A DNA stretch of 64,000 bases, taken from the NCBI GenBank assembly GCA_031841125.1, contig CM063108.1, positions 45,964,122 to 46,028,121 on the forward strand, read 5' to 3'. Shown one piece after another: positions 24,101-36,000 of the stretch; position 1 is the stretch's first letter; each line of letters opens with the position of its first letter. The notes below the pieces were generated by a model. The model worked only from the letters and a program-made list of their open reading frames with translations. It made no database searches and was not told the DNA's origin. A program made the translations under genes and the position numbers. The DNA comes from Acanthococcus lagerstroemiae. Taxonomy: Eukaryota > Arthropoda > Insecta > Hemiptera > Eriococcidae.

Positions 24101-27100
24101 CCATACAAAAAAAGGGTCATGAGCAATTTTCTTGTGTCTTGATTAGAACTGCTCAAAATGGAGTTCAAGATATTCCCGTTAAGAATTATTACTTTCTAAC
24201 ACAGATACACAGATCTTATGAAGACAATAATCATCTTCTTCAGCTACTCTACCACTTCACAGAGTTATATCGGTTAATTCTCCGGGTAATGAATAGATAA
24301 TTGTAAAAGTATTTTCAACGCTGATTCCGATTCCAAGCTTCATTTTTTTGCAAAAGACTTGAAACTTTTATTCGTTTACTGGGAATTTTAATATTTCTAC
24401 TCAGAATTTCAGAAACGTTATGTTGGTCATGCTGAGTCAGGCCCTGGATCCATGCCCAGGGCGGAACATTTTTGAGGGATGGAAAAATTTCGAATATGTA
24501 AAATACGATGTATTTCAAATACCTACTTTTCTCTTTCTTTGTGACTCATCTCGTTTTTCAAACCTAACGGTTTTACACTCTCGTCTCATACACCCGTACA
24601 CTCTTTAGCCTGCTTTCAATTAGGCTTATCTCGTTCATGTTGATTATGGATCGAGATTTCTTTGCGCGTTTGCACGTCATGTTTTGATGCCGAATTGTCT
24701 CGCTGTTCATTCGTGTTTACTCTTTCGTGCTGTGCACTTCATATGATTTTCGTGATCAAAATACTTGAAATTTTGATATAATTTCTGTGTCAATAAACAC
24801 TTTTTGAAATTCAAATCAAAATCCTGTTCTTATTCGATCGCGAAACCTACAAATATAATATACAAAAATTCATTCCCAACTCGCAACTTCCAAGTTCAAA
24901 ACCAATACAAGCGCAACTTTAAAAAAAATCCAAATGCAAGTTTTTTACAACTTGAAATTTACTGAATAAGAGTATGTAGGTTTCATACTCTGTACTCATC
25001 AGACTGGCGCTGGCGCGCTATTGGTATTTTCATGTAATCATATTGGCTATTCCACTGCAAAAATACGGGAAAAAGCCAAATTATTGGTTTAGAAATATCC
25101 GGAGGATTTGAGTTTCGGACTGGGAGAAGAATGTATACAATTTCGAGAACTCGTCATGGAAATTAATTCAGCTAAATCTGTTCTCACAACACCGCAGCAT
25201 TTCATGATTTTTTTACGTTCCAAAAAATAGTTGTAACAATACCCTAATTTAGAAAATTGTTTGAGGATATACCTCACTATTTTGTCTGACAGTCAGGGGA
25301 AAGATCATTTTCTCGATTAAAATTGATAAAGACGTGTCTTCGAAATTCCATCAGCCAAGAAAACTTGAACTCCGAGGCCATAATGAGTCTCAATAATAAC
25401 TTGCTTCACAAGACTGACAAGAATAAAATAATCAACGAGTTTGCCACCGTAAAAGCCCCAAAAATGTGTACATGAAATTTTGAAATTTGTTAATTACTCA
25501 CTTTTTTAGTTGTTTACCATACATTGTATAGGTCGTACTATTTTTCTTTCAATTTATTCGTCTTCAATTTGTTCGCCAGCATTACGGTTTTGTTTATGCT
25601 TTCTTAAACATTTACTCGAATTACAGCCATCCAACTTTAGTGTGTTGAAAATTTTTTGAGGGGGGTGGAGGGAGGTGGAGGGAGGAAGGGTAAGTAATTA
25701 TTTTAGCAACGGCTCGAAGGGGGGGTGCTTCTAAGCGAGTGCCCAGGGGCGCTCACGACCTTAATTCAGCCCTCTGCTGAGTTAACATATTTCGTTATCG
25801 GACGAGTTTGATTTGCTAATGACCTTTTTTATGGGAGATTTCATGAACAATCTATTGCAAATAAAACAACAGTAGCTTAAGAGGGCAAGTTCTACGGGAA
25901 ATTGAAAACATTTGAAAAATGTCAGATATAATTTGTACTAAAATTGATTTTATGAACAGTGTTGAACCGATTCGACCATTTTCCCCCTGTGGTTACCACA
26001 ATTATCTTCTATTATCACCTACTGGTACCATTTTTCTGTTCATCTATCTCAAGTCTTGAGGAGAGAAAAAAAATTTTAAAGATAGAAAACTTTTCAAAAT
26101 TTGACCATAACTCAGCCCCTTCAGAAGTAGGAGTGTACTAACATATATACATATTGTTGGGGTAGGTTTCCTATTTACCAGGTGGAAGGGGGTCATTGCA
26201 AAAGAGACATCCTGTATACATGTAAATATCGATATTTCGAGTTGTAGCCCCATGTATGGATTTCAACAGGTAGGTCTTAGAGCTTAGATCTACATGTAAC
26301 CTCAAGCCCGAACTCAACATTACAAAAAATTCTAAAAGCGATATCCTGGAAGGCTGTGAAGCCCGATTCTTGGTTTATGACCTAATGTGAAACCCTTTTG
26401 GTAGGGGATACGCTCAAAAGACCTCTAAAATAAATTCAGCGCGCCCGTAAATCATGAAAAGGAGTCATTACACGCTTTCCTTTAGTTTTTGTTGACTGTG
26501 AAATTCACAGATGCGTTAATAAGAACCCTTGAGAGCCACAGCTGTTTTCACTTCCATGCTGAATAAAGCTTTTTGGGATAAATATTCATTGAGCGAAGGG
26601 TAACATCAAAAAGAAAGATATTTTGAGGGCAACTAATTTATTTACTCATTTCCGATTTCTAAAGTAAGCTAAATTTTGCACTTATCCTCATGAAAAATCT
26701 TATGTTAAACGTAACCCCGTTTGTAGAACTCCTCAAAAATTTTTTCGCTAAAATTTTCGACACCATGTTCTTACATCTAAATACACCAAATTTCAGGCCC
26801 GTAGCCAGACTTTGAACTCAGTGAGGGAGCATAAGATCTCTGGTAGGGCGCGGTCAAAATTTGCATGTACCTCATCTCAGGAAATAAAAATTGCTACAAG
26901 CATGTAAAAATTATAAATCGCTGTATCTGATATTCGAAATTTCGAATACGGAACTTCGAAACTTCCATATCCACACACAAAACCGATAAACCGTACAAAA
27001 AAGAAGAGTTGCCGGTTTATCAGCAGCTCCAAGCACGCAAATACATACTGAGCTCATGGCACATGGGTTGGGGAGCGTGTGAAAGTCAGGATTTCGAAAT

Positions 27101-28821
27101 TAAGAAGTCTGAGTTCTCAGACAGCTGCAAGTCTTCATCGTTTGTTCCTGGTTATCATTCAAATCGTTCGTTGACAACTTCAGAAGTTTTCATATTATTA
27201 GAAATTGAACTAAAATTAAATCCACGTCGACATATTTTTCTTAAAACGTGATAATTTCAAAAATATAATAACCAAAATCATAGCGGCTCCAAATTTTAAA
27301 TTTTAAATAAGCAGACGCGTGCTCCGAGCTCCTTACAGGAAGGGGGAGGAGCAAGTGGTAACCCTGCGTGCACTCTTTTTTTTTATGTTTCTATTTTCAA
27401 TATACTTTTAAAATCTTTTAATTACTTTACTTTCCTATTATTTTGCATAGTTTTTGTTTCATTTATCCTATTAATTTGTCTTATAAATTTATTGTATCTC
27501 TGCCTTGCTCCTCCTATAATTGGCTGAAAGGCTGTTGGAGGAAAATACATTAAAAGAAAATTCGACCACAAAGTCGTGACGGAGTTGATCGGGTTGAAAC
27601 ATGTTTCGTTGGATGATTTTGAACACAGCGATGAACTCTCGGCTAGATTTTGGATTCATTCAACCCATGGAGGACCAAAAATTATAGATGGATTTTTATT
27701 TTTTTGGTAAAAATTATGATTTAGCGAGATTTCAGATTCATCTGGCCTCAAAGGACAAAAATTTCCCCACATTTTGAACTTTGTTTCTGACCCTGGGGAA
27801 GTAATTTTGTCCAGCTTAATCCGAGATACATCCTACTGTGTGGTTACTACTTTAATTCCAACTTTGACATCACTTTCTCTTCAATTATTGGTCAGTGGTC
27901 TGACTGGCTGACATTAATTCATGTAGGTACCCAGATTAAACAAATCAAATGTCATGCTTTACTTATAAAGTTCGCACTTCTTCTGAATTCTGCGAAATTG
28001 TATTAAAAATTTTGCAATGCTGTAGAACGACGAATAAAAGAAACGTGTCTAATTTTACGTTTTGTTTGGTTTCAAAATCGTGCAAATCCTCTTTTATAGT
28101 TTCTTATCCGATACTCCCTGTGACTTTCCTAGGGGAAGGAGGGGGAAGTTCAAAAGTGAAAAAGTAAAATCTTCAGTAAAAAGGTAGAAAACAAAAATTA
28201 ATAACATTAGTCATATGGCTGCTTTTGTTTTCGTCAGTCTTTCCTAGCGTTCAGATATCATGCCTTAAAATGGCAAATACCTCATCTATTATTGTTATTT
28301 TTCCAAAACTGGAAAAAACTTCTAACTGACCTTATCGACTTTGGGTTTCTTGTTTCGAAATCAATTACCTATATTACTGATCCTGTTCCACCTGTTTCGA
28401 GCCATTACTGTTAAAATTTCTGCCTTCTCCTAGGGGCTGTTGGTCGCGATTTTAAAAATGTATATCCTCATAGAGAGTCTTTTTTTAAATATTTTTTACG
28501 CTTAAGCCTCTTTACCACGGCAAAGTATCACCCAAGAGGAGGAAATTTCACATAACGTGACTCAAACACAGCCAAATTGCAATGATTAGCAACTGTGTGA
28601 AATTAAAGGAAACGAAACAAAGAGTTAATTTCGTTTTAAGAGTACGAATTCGATTAAAATAAAATCGAGGAATGTGGAAGTAAAAAACAACCCGGTTCAC
28701 GACACTATTACAACGGAAGATGAAATAAATCAGTTTAAAATTTATTCACCGGAGAAGTACGGTAAAATGAAATTTGAAACGATTCCCTTCTTTAACGCCA
28801 CGGGTTGTGTACACTTTTTTT

Positions 28822-28855
<34 letters not shown>

Positions 28856-31800
28856 CACGAAGGAAAAACGCAACATTCGTCACCTAAAACGCAAAAAAGT
28901 TTCTAACAAATGTGAAACCGGGAAACGTTAGCAGTAAAAGTAACTGTTCGGGAAGTATAAAAAAAAAAACCTTTGACTTCGTTACAAATGAGATGGTTTT
29001 TTCCTCGCGGAATAACGCGTCATTTTTTCGCTGATCCTAGTCGCAACCCGAAGACTGCTTTTGCGGAAATTACTTCTCGAGTTCATGCACGGCTACATGA
29101 TACATCATCGTAACCATAATCATCATCATTCAGAAACAGCTTTTCAGGGTTCGCAGTCTGTCACGCGAAATTTAAGTAAGTCATCTTCTTCGCTTCTAGA
29201 ATAAGTTCACCAGTTTTCGGCAAACATCCGCTCTAAATAACTGATTTGGCACTTGGGCTCCTGCTTAATTCTGAACATCAGGCTTCGTCACGCTCGACTT
29301 CACATCGCCTTGTCCACTGTCGTGCTCACGATCGTTATTCAAATATTATCCTTGAAAATTTTATTTCCACTCCGTCTCAGTAGGTTACATTCATTGCACC
29401 CTTCTATTCTCAACTTCTCTTTTTCATTTGTAATTCTTTTTAAGTTTTTCTCTAATCGCGTAAAAACTTGATCTGGTAGGCCGGATAAACGTTAACTGAT
29501 CCCGAGAGCTTAAAAATTGAGTCGACGATAAGGCTGACAATAAAGCTCGTAAATTCAAGTCCGTGTTTGCGAAAGGAAAATCGTAGATTATATATTTTCG
29601 GAAACGTTGGCCGGCAAAACAACTGCGTTTTAGCTGTTTTTGCTTGACGCAGGAAAAGACGAAATGTCGCCGAACACTTTTTCTTTATTTTTTCTTCATT
29701 TCCTCTCATTTATTATTTTTTCTCAGTAGCTCCTTTCCTTTGTTTTCACTCCTTTTGTTTTCTTTTCACTATGGAGAAGTTATCGAACATAATATGTATC
29801 ACGGCGGTTGAGTGATATTGTGCATTATTGCAACGCAGGTTTGATTTCCAGAGCCAGAAGGCTAACGAACAGGTTTCTTCTTTCTCCACGCAAACATTTA
29901 GCACTTTCGGTGCTAAAACAGTATGGTACTTTTTCAATTTATTCAGCACTGAAAATTAGGCCTGTTGCCCCTATAGCTCTGATCTAGCACCAGTGGTGTA
30001 GTCAAGGGGGGATTAGGGGGATGAATCCCCCCTTGAGAGGAGAAAATTTTTACATGCTGGCAGTATCACAGTAAATGCGCGAAATGAAATTTAAATTCAT
30101 ATGCATAATTGAAGTTGAAAAGCACAACATACTGATACGTCAATGTAAAAATATACAGTTCATATTAGGTGTGCCCCCACCCCCGCCCAAAATTCTGCTG
30201 ATCCCCTCCCTTGGAAAAATCCTGGCTACGCCACTGTCTAACACTATTTTGGGTTGAAGATAGTCCTACTATGAAAATTTAACTCCTTTTAGCTCTTCAC
30301 TCAATTTTTGACTACTTTTTAGCCCTTTTTCACTTTTTGAAAGGATTTTTGTAAATAGATAAAATGTGTTTGACCTTCCACAAAGGAACGTGACAATGTT
30401 CTCTCCTTCGGGTTCAAGTTTACGAATACGTAATTAAGAATTTCATGTTTTAGGCATTATACACATAATACCGCCGTGAAGAGGCGACAGGAGAAACTGG
30501 GGTAGCAGGAGCTACCCCAAAAAGCAATCCCCCCTATTTTGACGCAGGCCGATTCGGAACGTTTCCGGGATAGGGGCTGCGGTGTCCTGGGGCCAATTTG
30601 GCATGCGTGCATTGCCATACGCCCCTCTATCATCGATTATACACATAATAGCTCACAAAAATGTTGTTCTTCCCTCTCCATTCACTGTCCAATTTATGTG
30701 ATTCGAAAAGTTGTTTTCAAAAATAATGTTTCGATTTTACATGTCTCACTACAGTCAATTCTTTTCGAAAAGTTCTACTGCCAATTTTTGTTTACAGACA
30801 TAAGGCAAATTTGCACCATCGATATTAACTGATTTTTTCTGAAGCATAAACACCATCTATCGTTCTCGGCCATATATCATTAGAGGCTACTATAAAATGT
30901 TTAGGCCAATAGTTTACCAATAGGGTAAGGTTGCCTAAATCGTACCACTTTTTCGTTTTTTCAACTTGGACGGTGCTCAAATTGTTTTTTGAAACCGTTC
31001 CAATCCCAAATTGTACCTTGGTCTTTTGCGCATCTTTCAGCGTAAAAACGAAATTTCTAGCTCAAATAGTAAAGGCGCAATTTTAATCCGAGCAAAGGTC
31101 TCAAAACGGTACGATTTAGGCTACTCGTTCCCCAAATCGTACCACCCACTTCCTAAATCGTACCTCCTATAAAAAAGAAAATAGAAAGAACACCTCCACT
31201 TCCAGTTGATTAATTCGGTACTATCAAAATCATTTTCAAGAGTCAGCCTACACTCCTGTCCTCTCCCCTTCACCATAATAGTTCTCCAATCTTATACATT
31301 TCGAATTTTTTGACATGAAAAAATATTACAAATCGCATATGGGTATTTATTATGAAAACATCGAGATTAAAATTAAATTACAGGTAAGCTTAAGAACAAA
31401 AGTCGCATTCGTAATATACCATGGAGGCATTATCGGCTGCCGCGTAGAGCATTGTATCATGTTCCCTTGAATATTCTCAGAACATAAGCAACACAACCAC
31501 CCGTTTTCTTTTTGTCCTGGAAAATCTAATTTCCTTTTTATTTCTTTTTTTCGGTTTCCAACCCCTTGTAGAAGGTCCAGGTTCAACTTTATCGATTTTT
31601 CTTTTATTTCTTGTTTTTGGTCCACTGTTTTCTTCCGTTTTTTGTTTTCTTTCAACAGTTTTTTTCCGCATTTCTTTTGCTTCTTGTTAACTGTTTTCTT
31701 CCATTTTAACGAAGATTATTTTCATTATAGTCTTTCAGAGCATGAGTCATGTCATCCGTCGTCCAATTCTCATATTTTCGTTTAAGATTGTCAAACATAA

Positions 31801-33872
31801 TGATATCTGTTAAAAAAAAAAGTTGGAAGGTACAATTTAGGAAACACTGACATTTTGATGAGAAATCGCCCTCGCTCAGTTGAGGATTGAAATAAGTTTT
31901 TGGTAATTATATGAAAAGATAGCTAAGAGTTTACACTTTTATTAGAAATAAACATTACTTACCTTTCGTGATTCAATTTTTCAAGATTTCCTTAGAGAAC
32001 ACGTCAAAGAATTACAAACAGCACATATGATTTTTATCAATCGCTATAAAACCTACACTATTCGTTCCACCGACCAAGTTTTTGGCTTGGGAATGTTAAA
32101 ATGACTTCTAGTAACGAGTTCAACCGGTATATCGTGCAAATTGATTTTAGTTTGGGACAAAAGCCTGGTGGTACGATTTAGGAGGCAGTACGATTTCGGC
32201 AACTCTACCCTAGCTACGAAAATTTTTCAGTCATTTCGCATCCTCGGAGAAAATACTGCTTTCGAGTAAGCCGCAAAAACAGTTACAATTCGGTTGCGAG
32301 TTCAGCTTATACTTGAACACTTGAAGTGGAATATTGGAAGTCTAAAACAGGCGTTCTAAATTTGTGAAACCTTATTTTAGGTACCTGAAGGTCGTATCCG
32401 AAGTTCAAGCTTATCCATTTCAAAAACTAAAGAATTTTCATTCACGCCGACTCGGTCGGTTCCCAAGAGAAATTCTCGAATTCCTTTTAGCAAGTTTTAA
32501 GTAATTTACGATACGGCAGGAACCAGGGAGTGTTTTTCTCTGGAGAAGAGAAAACAGCAGGCAACGTTTTAAAACTACGACGAAAAGAGGAACAGTGGAA
32601 ATGTTTCGTTCATTATTAATGCGCATTTTGAATAATTCATTTCGCAAGAATGAAATTTTTTCCTGAAGGAGTGCAATCCTATCGCGGATTGATATTAAAT
32701 TCCCTCATTGCAGTGAAGAATTACTTGGCGTTTAAATGAGGGAGCAGGAGAGCGCCGAGTCAATTGGTTTTGCGAGCGAGAGTGAGTTCCATCACTCCGA
32801 ATTACCTCTGCGGTCCTTTCCTCGGATGCAGCTATTAAGAAAATAATTCAGGCTTCCAGAGAGAATTCTGAAAAATTGAGCAAAAGAACTAACCTTGCCT
32901 TCTTTATTTCGTTGGATAATTTTCGAAGTATTAGCCAAAATAAATTAGCATAGGTACTTTTTAAATGTTTCCGAAGATTAACTAACACTGTTTTTTTATT
33001 CTTTTAGTTGAAGTACGGTTTCAAGTTACTCAGAACAGAAATCCTTCTTCGGAGCGTGATAACGTTACATATATTTACCAGCGTCTTTAGAGCAGTCCTT
33101 TCATCCATACCTTGGACGACTACAATCGTTGTGAGTATTCGCTATGTTTTTATCTTGATTCGGATAAACGTTCAAGGTCAAAAGTTTCAAGTTGAAAAGG
33201 AAAAACCTCATTTCCGCTCTTTCCTGGGAGAAAAGATCTCTTACGATTTCGCCGTAGAAGGAAAATAGAATTCGAATACCAAAAGCTTTTTTCCACTTTT
33301 TTTTTTTTTTTTTTTTTTCCCCCACCATGAGTAATCTGGAGAATATAATTCGCTCCATTCGCGTGGAAATTGATAATTGATTACTTAATTTTTTTCTCAT
33401 ATTTCATTAATGATGATGTCATTCAAAAAAGCTGGCAATTAAAGACCTCTCAAAAGCGTGTTCTGCGAATTAATTTGTCGGAGAAGCAAAGATAAATGAC
33501 CCAATATTCCGTGTAATATAATGAAACGCTCGTGTCCTACCGGTGGATCGAGTGATAAATGAGGACAGCACAGAGGCACAAATCGACGAAAAAAGAGGAA
33601 ACGACAGCATTAAACTTTAAAGCTCTCTAGCTTTGGCTTTTCAATCACGGTAATGGAAAAACCCTGCGCTGTTATTTGTACACGGTCAGAGATCGAACAA
33701 CCTTATCGCTGCTTGTTTTAATCACAGGTGATGAATTACGTTTGTGAATTGGTGTTTCTAAGTTGGGCGCTCTTCTTAACCATCTCCTTTCTATACATCG
33801 GTTACCAAGTGTTCGGCCTGTTGAACAGGGTTCCGGCCACCATGCTGCAGCCAGACGGATGCCAAAATAAAG
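17898..33872 (+). CDS. Partial gene: PRRT3/4-like multi-pass membrane protein (5 exons)
   Basis: Five plus-strand exons (17898-18105, 20405-20513, 21248-21349, 33008-33130, 33728-33872) join through four GT-AG introns with matching phases (2, 0, 0, 0) into 229 continuous codons without a stop. The product has about five hydrophobic segments: WTFSFHAYFFGCTFFVLAFY, a segment through FLCIFGLSRAASLFIDPYG, one through FPSLMASFCLLQLAFLHL, one around LLRSVITLHIFTSVFRAVL, and LVFLSWALFLTISFLYIGY. The order 'aromatic TM, R-K-R-F, then R-A-x-x-L-x-x-D-P-Y-G, then P-x-L-x-A-S-F-x-L-L-Q-L-x-F-L' resembles the membrane domain of proline-rich transmembrane proteins 3 and 4, whose function is poorly known. 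Family assignment is by recall and moderate; exon structure is strong. Both ends are missing: the first exon starts in phase and the last ends with one leftover base. Introns are 2.3, 0.7, 11.7 and 0.6 kb. Confidence 0.75.
18106..20404 (+). other. Intron 1 of those found (2.3 kb)
   Basis: Contains no recognisable gene. Around 18.23-18.47 kb two AGCCCCCWCCA words lie near each end of a stretch that may be a degenerate MITE, and around 19.74-19.90 kb there is a field of TGACACTnACT words. Neither has clear borders. Confidence 0.5.
20405..20513 (+). CDS. Exon 2: second TM helix with DPYG motif
   Basis: Acceptor TTTTTTGCAG| and donor TTAGAG|GTACCT. The first A completes an Arg codon with the AG of the previous exon; 36 codons follow, ending DPYGSLE. 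The RAASLFIDPYG motif is the best clue to the PRRT-like family. Confidence 0.8.
21248..21349 (+). CDS. Exon 3: third TM helix
   Basis: Acceptor CCGTTGCAG| and donor ACCAAG|GTAAAA; exactly 34 codons in phase 0, beginning VLPAPITNAIW and ending FLHLTK. Confidence 0.8.
22097..23686. mobile_element. 1.6-kb element inserted in the 4.2-kb element, with 11-bp target duplication
   Basis: ATATGCAGATG occurs at 22086-22096 and 23687-23697, exactly where the outer element's left arm is interrupted. The insert starts GGCGCGTACGAATTGCGAACC and ends with the inverse GGTTGGCAATTTACTTGCGC. Further GGTTSGCAAT units recur near the right end (23530-23690, about five copies) with partial inverse copies near the left and in the middle, a subterminal-repeat pattern. 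No transposase was recognised. An 11-bp duplication with such ends is closest to Mutator-like elements, but that is tentative. Confidence 0.7.
22279..22488. repeat. 68-bp-arm hairpin within the 1.6-kb insert
   Basis: Bases 22279-22346 are mirrored at 22422-22488 with only a few differences (core word AGCAAAGATCATTATGTTAC), around a 75-bp loop. Confidence 0.85.
26218..29990. other. Intronic stretch, no gene; one GA microsatellite
   Basis: Within the third recognised intron. Nothing coding is convincing. A lone CAGGCCCGTAGCCAGACTTT at about 26800 resembles a CAGTGGCGTAGCCAG MITE end, without a matching partner. Confidence 0.45.
28826..28852. repeat. (GA)n microsatellite
   Basis: An uninterrupted run of GAGAGA units. 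Confidence 0.95.
29991..30236. mobile_element. hAT-like MITE, CAGTGGYGTAG ends
   Basis: Starts CAGTGGTGTAGTCAAGGGGG and ends CCTGGCTACGCCACTG. Flanks are TCTAGCAC and TCTAACAC, a 7/8-matching 8-bp target duplication typical of hAT elements. The 246-bp interior is non-coding with C- and G-rich subtermini. Confidence 0.85.
31350..31655 (-). pseudogene. C-terminal remnant with PHD-like cysteine cluster
   Basis: A Lys-rich spacer leads to ENGWLCCLCSENIQGNMIQC; after one frameshift the other frame continues through ADNASMVYYECDFCS. The C-x2-C...C...Y-x-x-C-x-x-C spacing matches the small PHD-like finger at the C-terminus of insect pogo transposases. Separated from the N-terminal remnant by low-complexity Lys-rich sequence; the DDE domain is missing. 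Confidence 0.55.
31706..31798 (-). pseudogene. N-terminal remnant of pogo-type transposase
   Basis: An ATG-initiated 30-codon frame: MFDNLKRKYENWTTDDMTHA and onward, ending in TAA. The K-R-K...W-T-x-x-D-M-x-x-A-L pattern is that of the pipsqueak/CENP-B-type helix-turn-helix start of pogo transposases (Y-K-R-K-T...W...M..A...V). The DNA-binding helix is cut short by the stop. Confidence 0.65.
33008..33130 (+). CDS. Exon 4: fourth TM helix
   Basis: Acceptor TTCTTTTAG| and donor ATCGTT|GTGAGT; 41 codons in phase 0, LKYGFKLLRTEILLRSV onward to SSIPWTTTIV. The preceding intron of 11.7 kb is unusually large relative to the others because it hosts several transposons. Confidence 0.78.
33728..33872 (+). 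CDS. Exon 5: fifth TM helix and following loop
   Basis: Acceptor TTAATCACAG| and donor AATAAAG|GTTAGT; 48 codons plus one base. Reads MNYVCELVFLSWALFLTISF onward, then YQVFGLLNRVP and a loop ending QPDGCQNK. The next exon must start with the other two bases of a codon beginning with G; it was not found downstream. Confidence 0.8.
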
Positions 33873-34368
33873 GTTAGTTAATTCCTACACAGTCTTAAAA
33901 ATTCCTGTACCAATATATCAGATCTTATTTTCAGACAACAGCTCTAAAATTGTAACAAACACTGAACTAGCTGTTGCAGAGATGCTAGGTCATCAGCGCC
34001 ACCCTACATGGTGTCAAGAAGTGGCCCCTCCCAATCTTGGGTGCATCAAAGCGACTTTATCGGAGGGGAGAGCGAAATTCTTCCAAGTTTTCTACAACAA
34101 ACTACAGGGTATTAAAACTGAATTCTGCCTGACATGAGATCAAACTTATGATGGAAAGGAAGAAACACGTTCACCCTACTCCTGCCCAAAAGTTGTTGCG
34201 CTTTTACCACCTTAAAATTAAATCAATTTCTACAAAAATTCTATGTATTAAGTTAGAATATCGGAAACGCTCTAGACTACAGAAGAAGGAAAAGTGAATT
34301 GGCACACCCTACAAATGGAATATTACCAAGTTCACTTACTCCGAAATGGACTCTAAACTATTCATACA

Positions 34369-34545
34369 CAGTAGCGTAGCGTCGAGGGGGGCACGGGGGA
34401 TACGTGCCCCCAATATTTTTACATAGTCCTCTAATATCGGCAATTTTTTAAAAATACCTCAATTTTCGACTTTTTCTCCCATGAAAATCTTATTTACCCC
34501 CCCCCCGTCACCCACCCCTTCAGGAAAATCCTGGCTACATCACTA
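34369..34545. mobile_element. hAT-like MITE, CAGTAGCGTAGC ends
   Basis: Starts CAGTAGCGTAGCGTCGAGGG and ends CCTGGCTACATCACTA (last base mutated from G). Flanks TTCATACA and TTCGCACA agree at 6 of 8. Collinear with the truncated copy at 15281-15418. A C tract of ten lies near the right end. Confidence 0.75.
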
Positions 34546-35491
34546 TTCGCACATCTGGCACGTGTCTTACTTCTTTCATTTCTTATCAAAAACTCTTCAG
34601 CATCATGAAGATGTTGACAACGGAAAATTTTTAATTGAAAGTGAAAAAAGTGAGATGCCTGCCAGATAAATATTTCAGAATTTGAATCACGAAATTTCGA
34701 TGAAACTAATTGAATTCTGAGGTCGTCACGACACAACAAGTTGTGGGAAAAAGCAAGGCAAAGAGGTTTCTCCTCCAGTCCTGTAGATGTTTGCTTACAT
34801 TCTCTACAAGATATACCCTTAACGTGAGCAACTAAACAATTTCTAAGTCGGTAACCAAAGAAGAAAAGTTTAAGCTCTTTTAATTTTACGAAGAGTCGTT
34901 CCGATATCTCCATCGTTCACCCACTGATGGCGATTTTGCCAGCTGACACACATATTCGGAGGAGAAAAACGCAAAAGTGACCAATTGGATCCACGAGGAA
35001 TAGGATAGAATTTTCAAATATGAGGCGTATTTCCTTAAAAGAGTAAAAAAATATCCTCGAAGAGACAAGCAACAAATTCGTGCCTTAAATTTTTTCTTAA
35101 GTCAAGTTACCTAACATGAATCAAAATCTTTTTGAGTTTGATATTTGTTCCGAAGCGTCACTGAGAAACAGAAATATTTAAAACTGTAGGTAAGAACATA
35201 TTATTTCAATTTGAAATTAGTGACAGGTATCTCAGCGAGAGTGAAAGTACGGAATTTGATAGCTTTTCTCCAAAAGTCGACTTCTAAGAAAGTCCCCTTT
35301 TTTATGCATAACCAGTTCAATTATTCAACTCAACGTGGTAGGGAGAAGGAAGAATTCTCATTTTTTTATACTTTGGAACAAAAATATTTCCAACCATTGT
35401 CCACGAGACAGTATTACTTTTCAGTTAACATTTGTTAGTTGTTAGCCTCCACCCCCCCCCCCCACCCAATAATCTTTTATTAGAAGGTCAT

Positions 35492-35873
35492 AAGGGTGTC
35501 TACAGGAATTGGAAAGTAAAAATGAAGTACTTTTTCAGGACCCTTTACAGGACTGTAGCCGACATATTTTCCATATTTTCTACGAGTGTGCAAATCTTTT
35601 TGTTTGTTTCCAATAATTTTATCCCTTTTACCCCGCCCCCTTTTTTTTACTCCCCTCACTTTCCCCCTTCTTGTGAATAATAAATATTCTCATTCATAAT
35701 GCTGGATAGTAATAATTATTATTAATGTTATTGAAAATTTTATCGTTTAGAACAAACGTTGATTCTTGAGGAGTGTGGTTTTCAAAATATCTACTAAAAA
35801 AATGAAGGACACCTGAATTTTTTTTTTAAATTTCAGCACTTTTCAGGATTTTTCAGCACCAGTAGACACCCTG
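35492..35873. mobile_element. MITE, CAGGGTGTCTAC-type ends
   Basis: The left end AAGGGTGTCTACAGGAATT and the reverse complement of the right end, CAGGGTGTCTACTGGTGC, agree over about 14 bases. The interior repeats TTTTTCAGGA words facing both ways. No target duplication is obvious. Confidence 0.6.
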
Positions 35874-35929
35874 GACTATTTACTTATCGCGTTAAGAAAG
35901 GCTACTATTTTAGACATTTTTGTACATTC

Positions 35930-36000
35930 AGGGACGCATCGAAGGGACTTTTTGTTGAGAGGGAGGGGAAACGGAAACCCATCTGGCACTAAAATAAAAA
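35930..36000. mobile_element. Fragment of CAGGGACG-family MITE
   Basis: CAGGGACGCATCGAAGG, GAGAGGGAGGGGAAACGGAA and a following AACCC parallel the left end of the MITE at 48658 (CAGGGACGTACCGAAGAG...GGAGGGGGGAGTGTGGAAACCC). No right end was found. Confidence 0.5.

Larger units (their letters stand above)
22023..26217. mobile_element. 4.2-kb TIR element with long inverted arms, enlarged by an insertion
   Basis: The left end CTACAGAGTGTCTCATTTGC mirrors the right end, whose reverse complement is TACAGGATGTCTCTTTTGC. The arms continue inward: CTGGTAAATAGGNAACCTACCCC on both sides, then the left arm resumes after an insertion at about 23687-24130 and mirrors 25815-26165 (shared CAAATTTTGAAAAGTTTTC, GTGGTAACCACA and CTTAAGCTACTGTT). 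Arms total about 500 bp at roughly 80-85% identity. The middle (24.13-25.8 kb) has no transposase. A related TACAGGGTGTCC end lies just outside at 21920, flanked by ACATGTA; ACATGTA also follows the right end, so the true left border may be there. Confidence 0.75.
30923..32210. mobile_element. Pogo-like DNA transposon, internally deleted, TA duplication
   Basis: The left end GGGTAAGGTTGCCTAAATCG and the reverse complement of the right end, GGGTAGAGTTGCCGAAATCG, flanked by TA on both sides, define a 1288-bp element. The subterminal word CYTAAATCGTACC recurs several times at each end, as expected for transposase binding sites. The minus-strand interior keeps the start and the end of a pogo-type transposase but not the catalytic DDE core, so it is a deletion derivative that could only move in trans. 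Confidence 0.8.
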
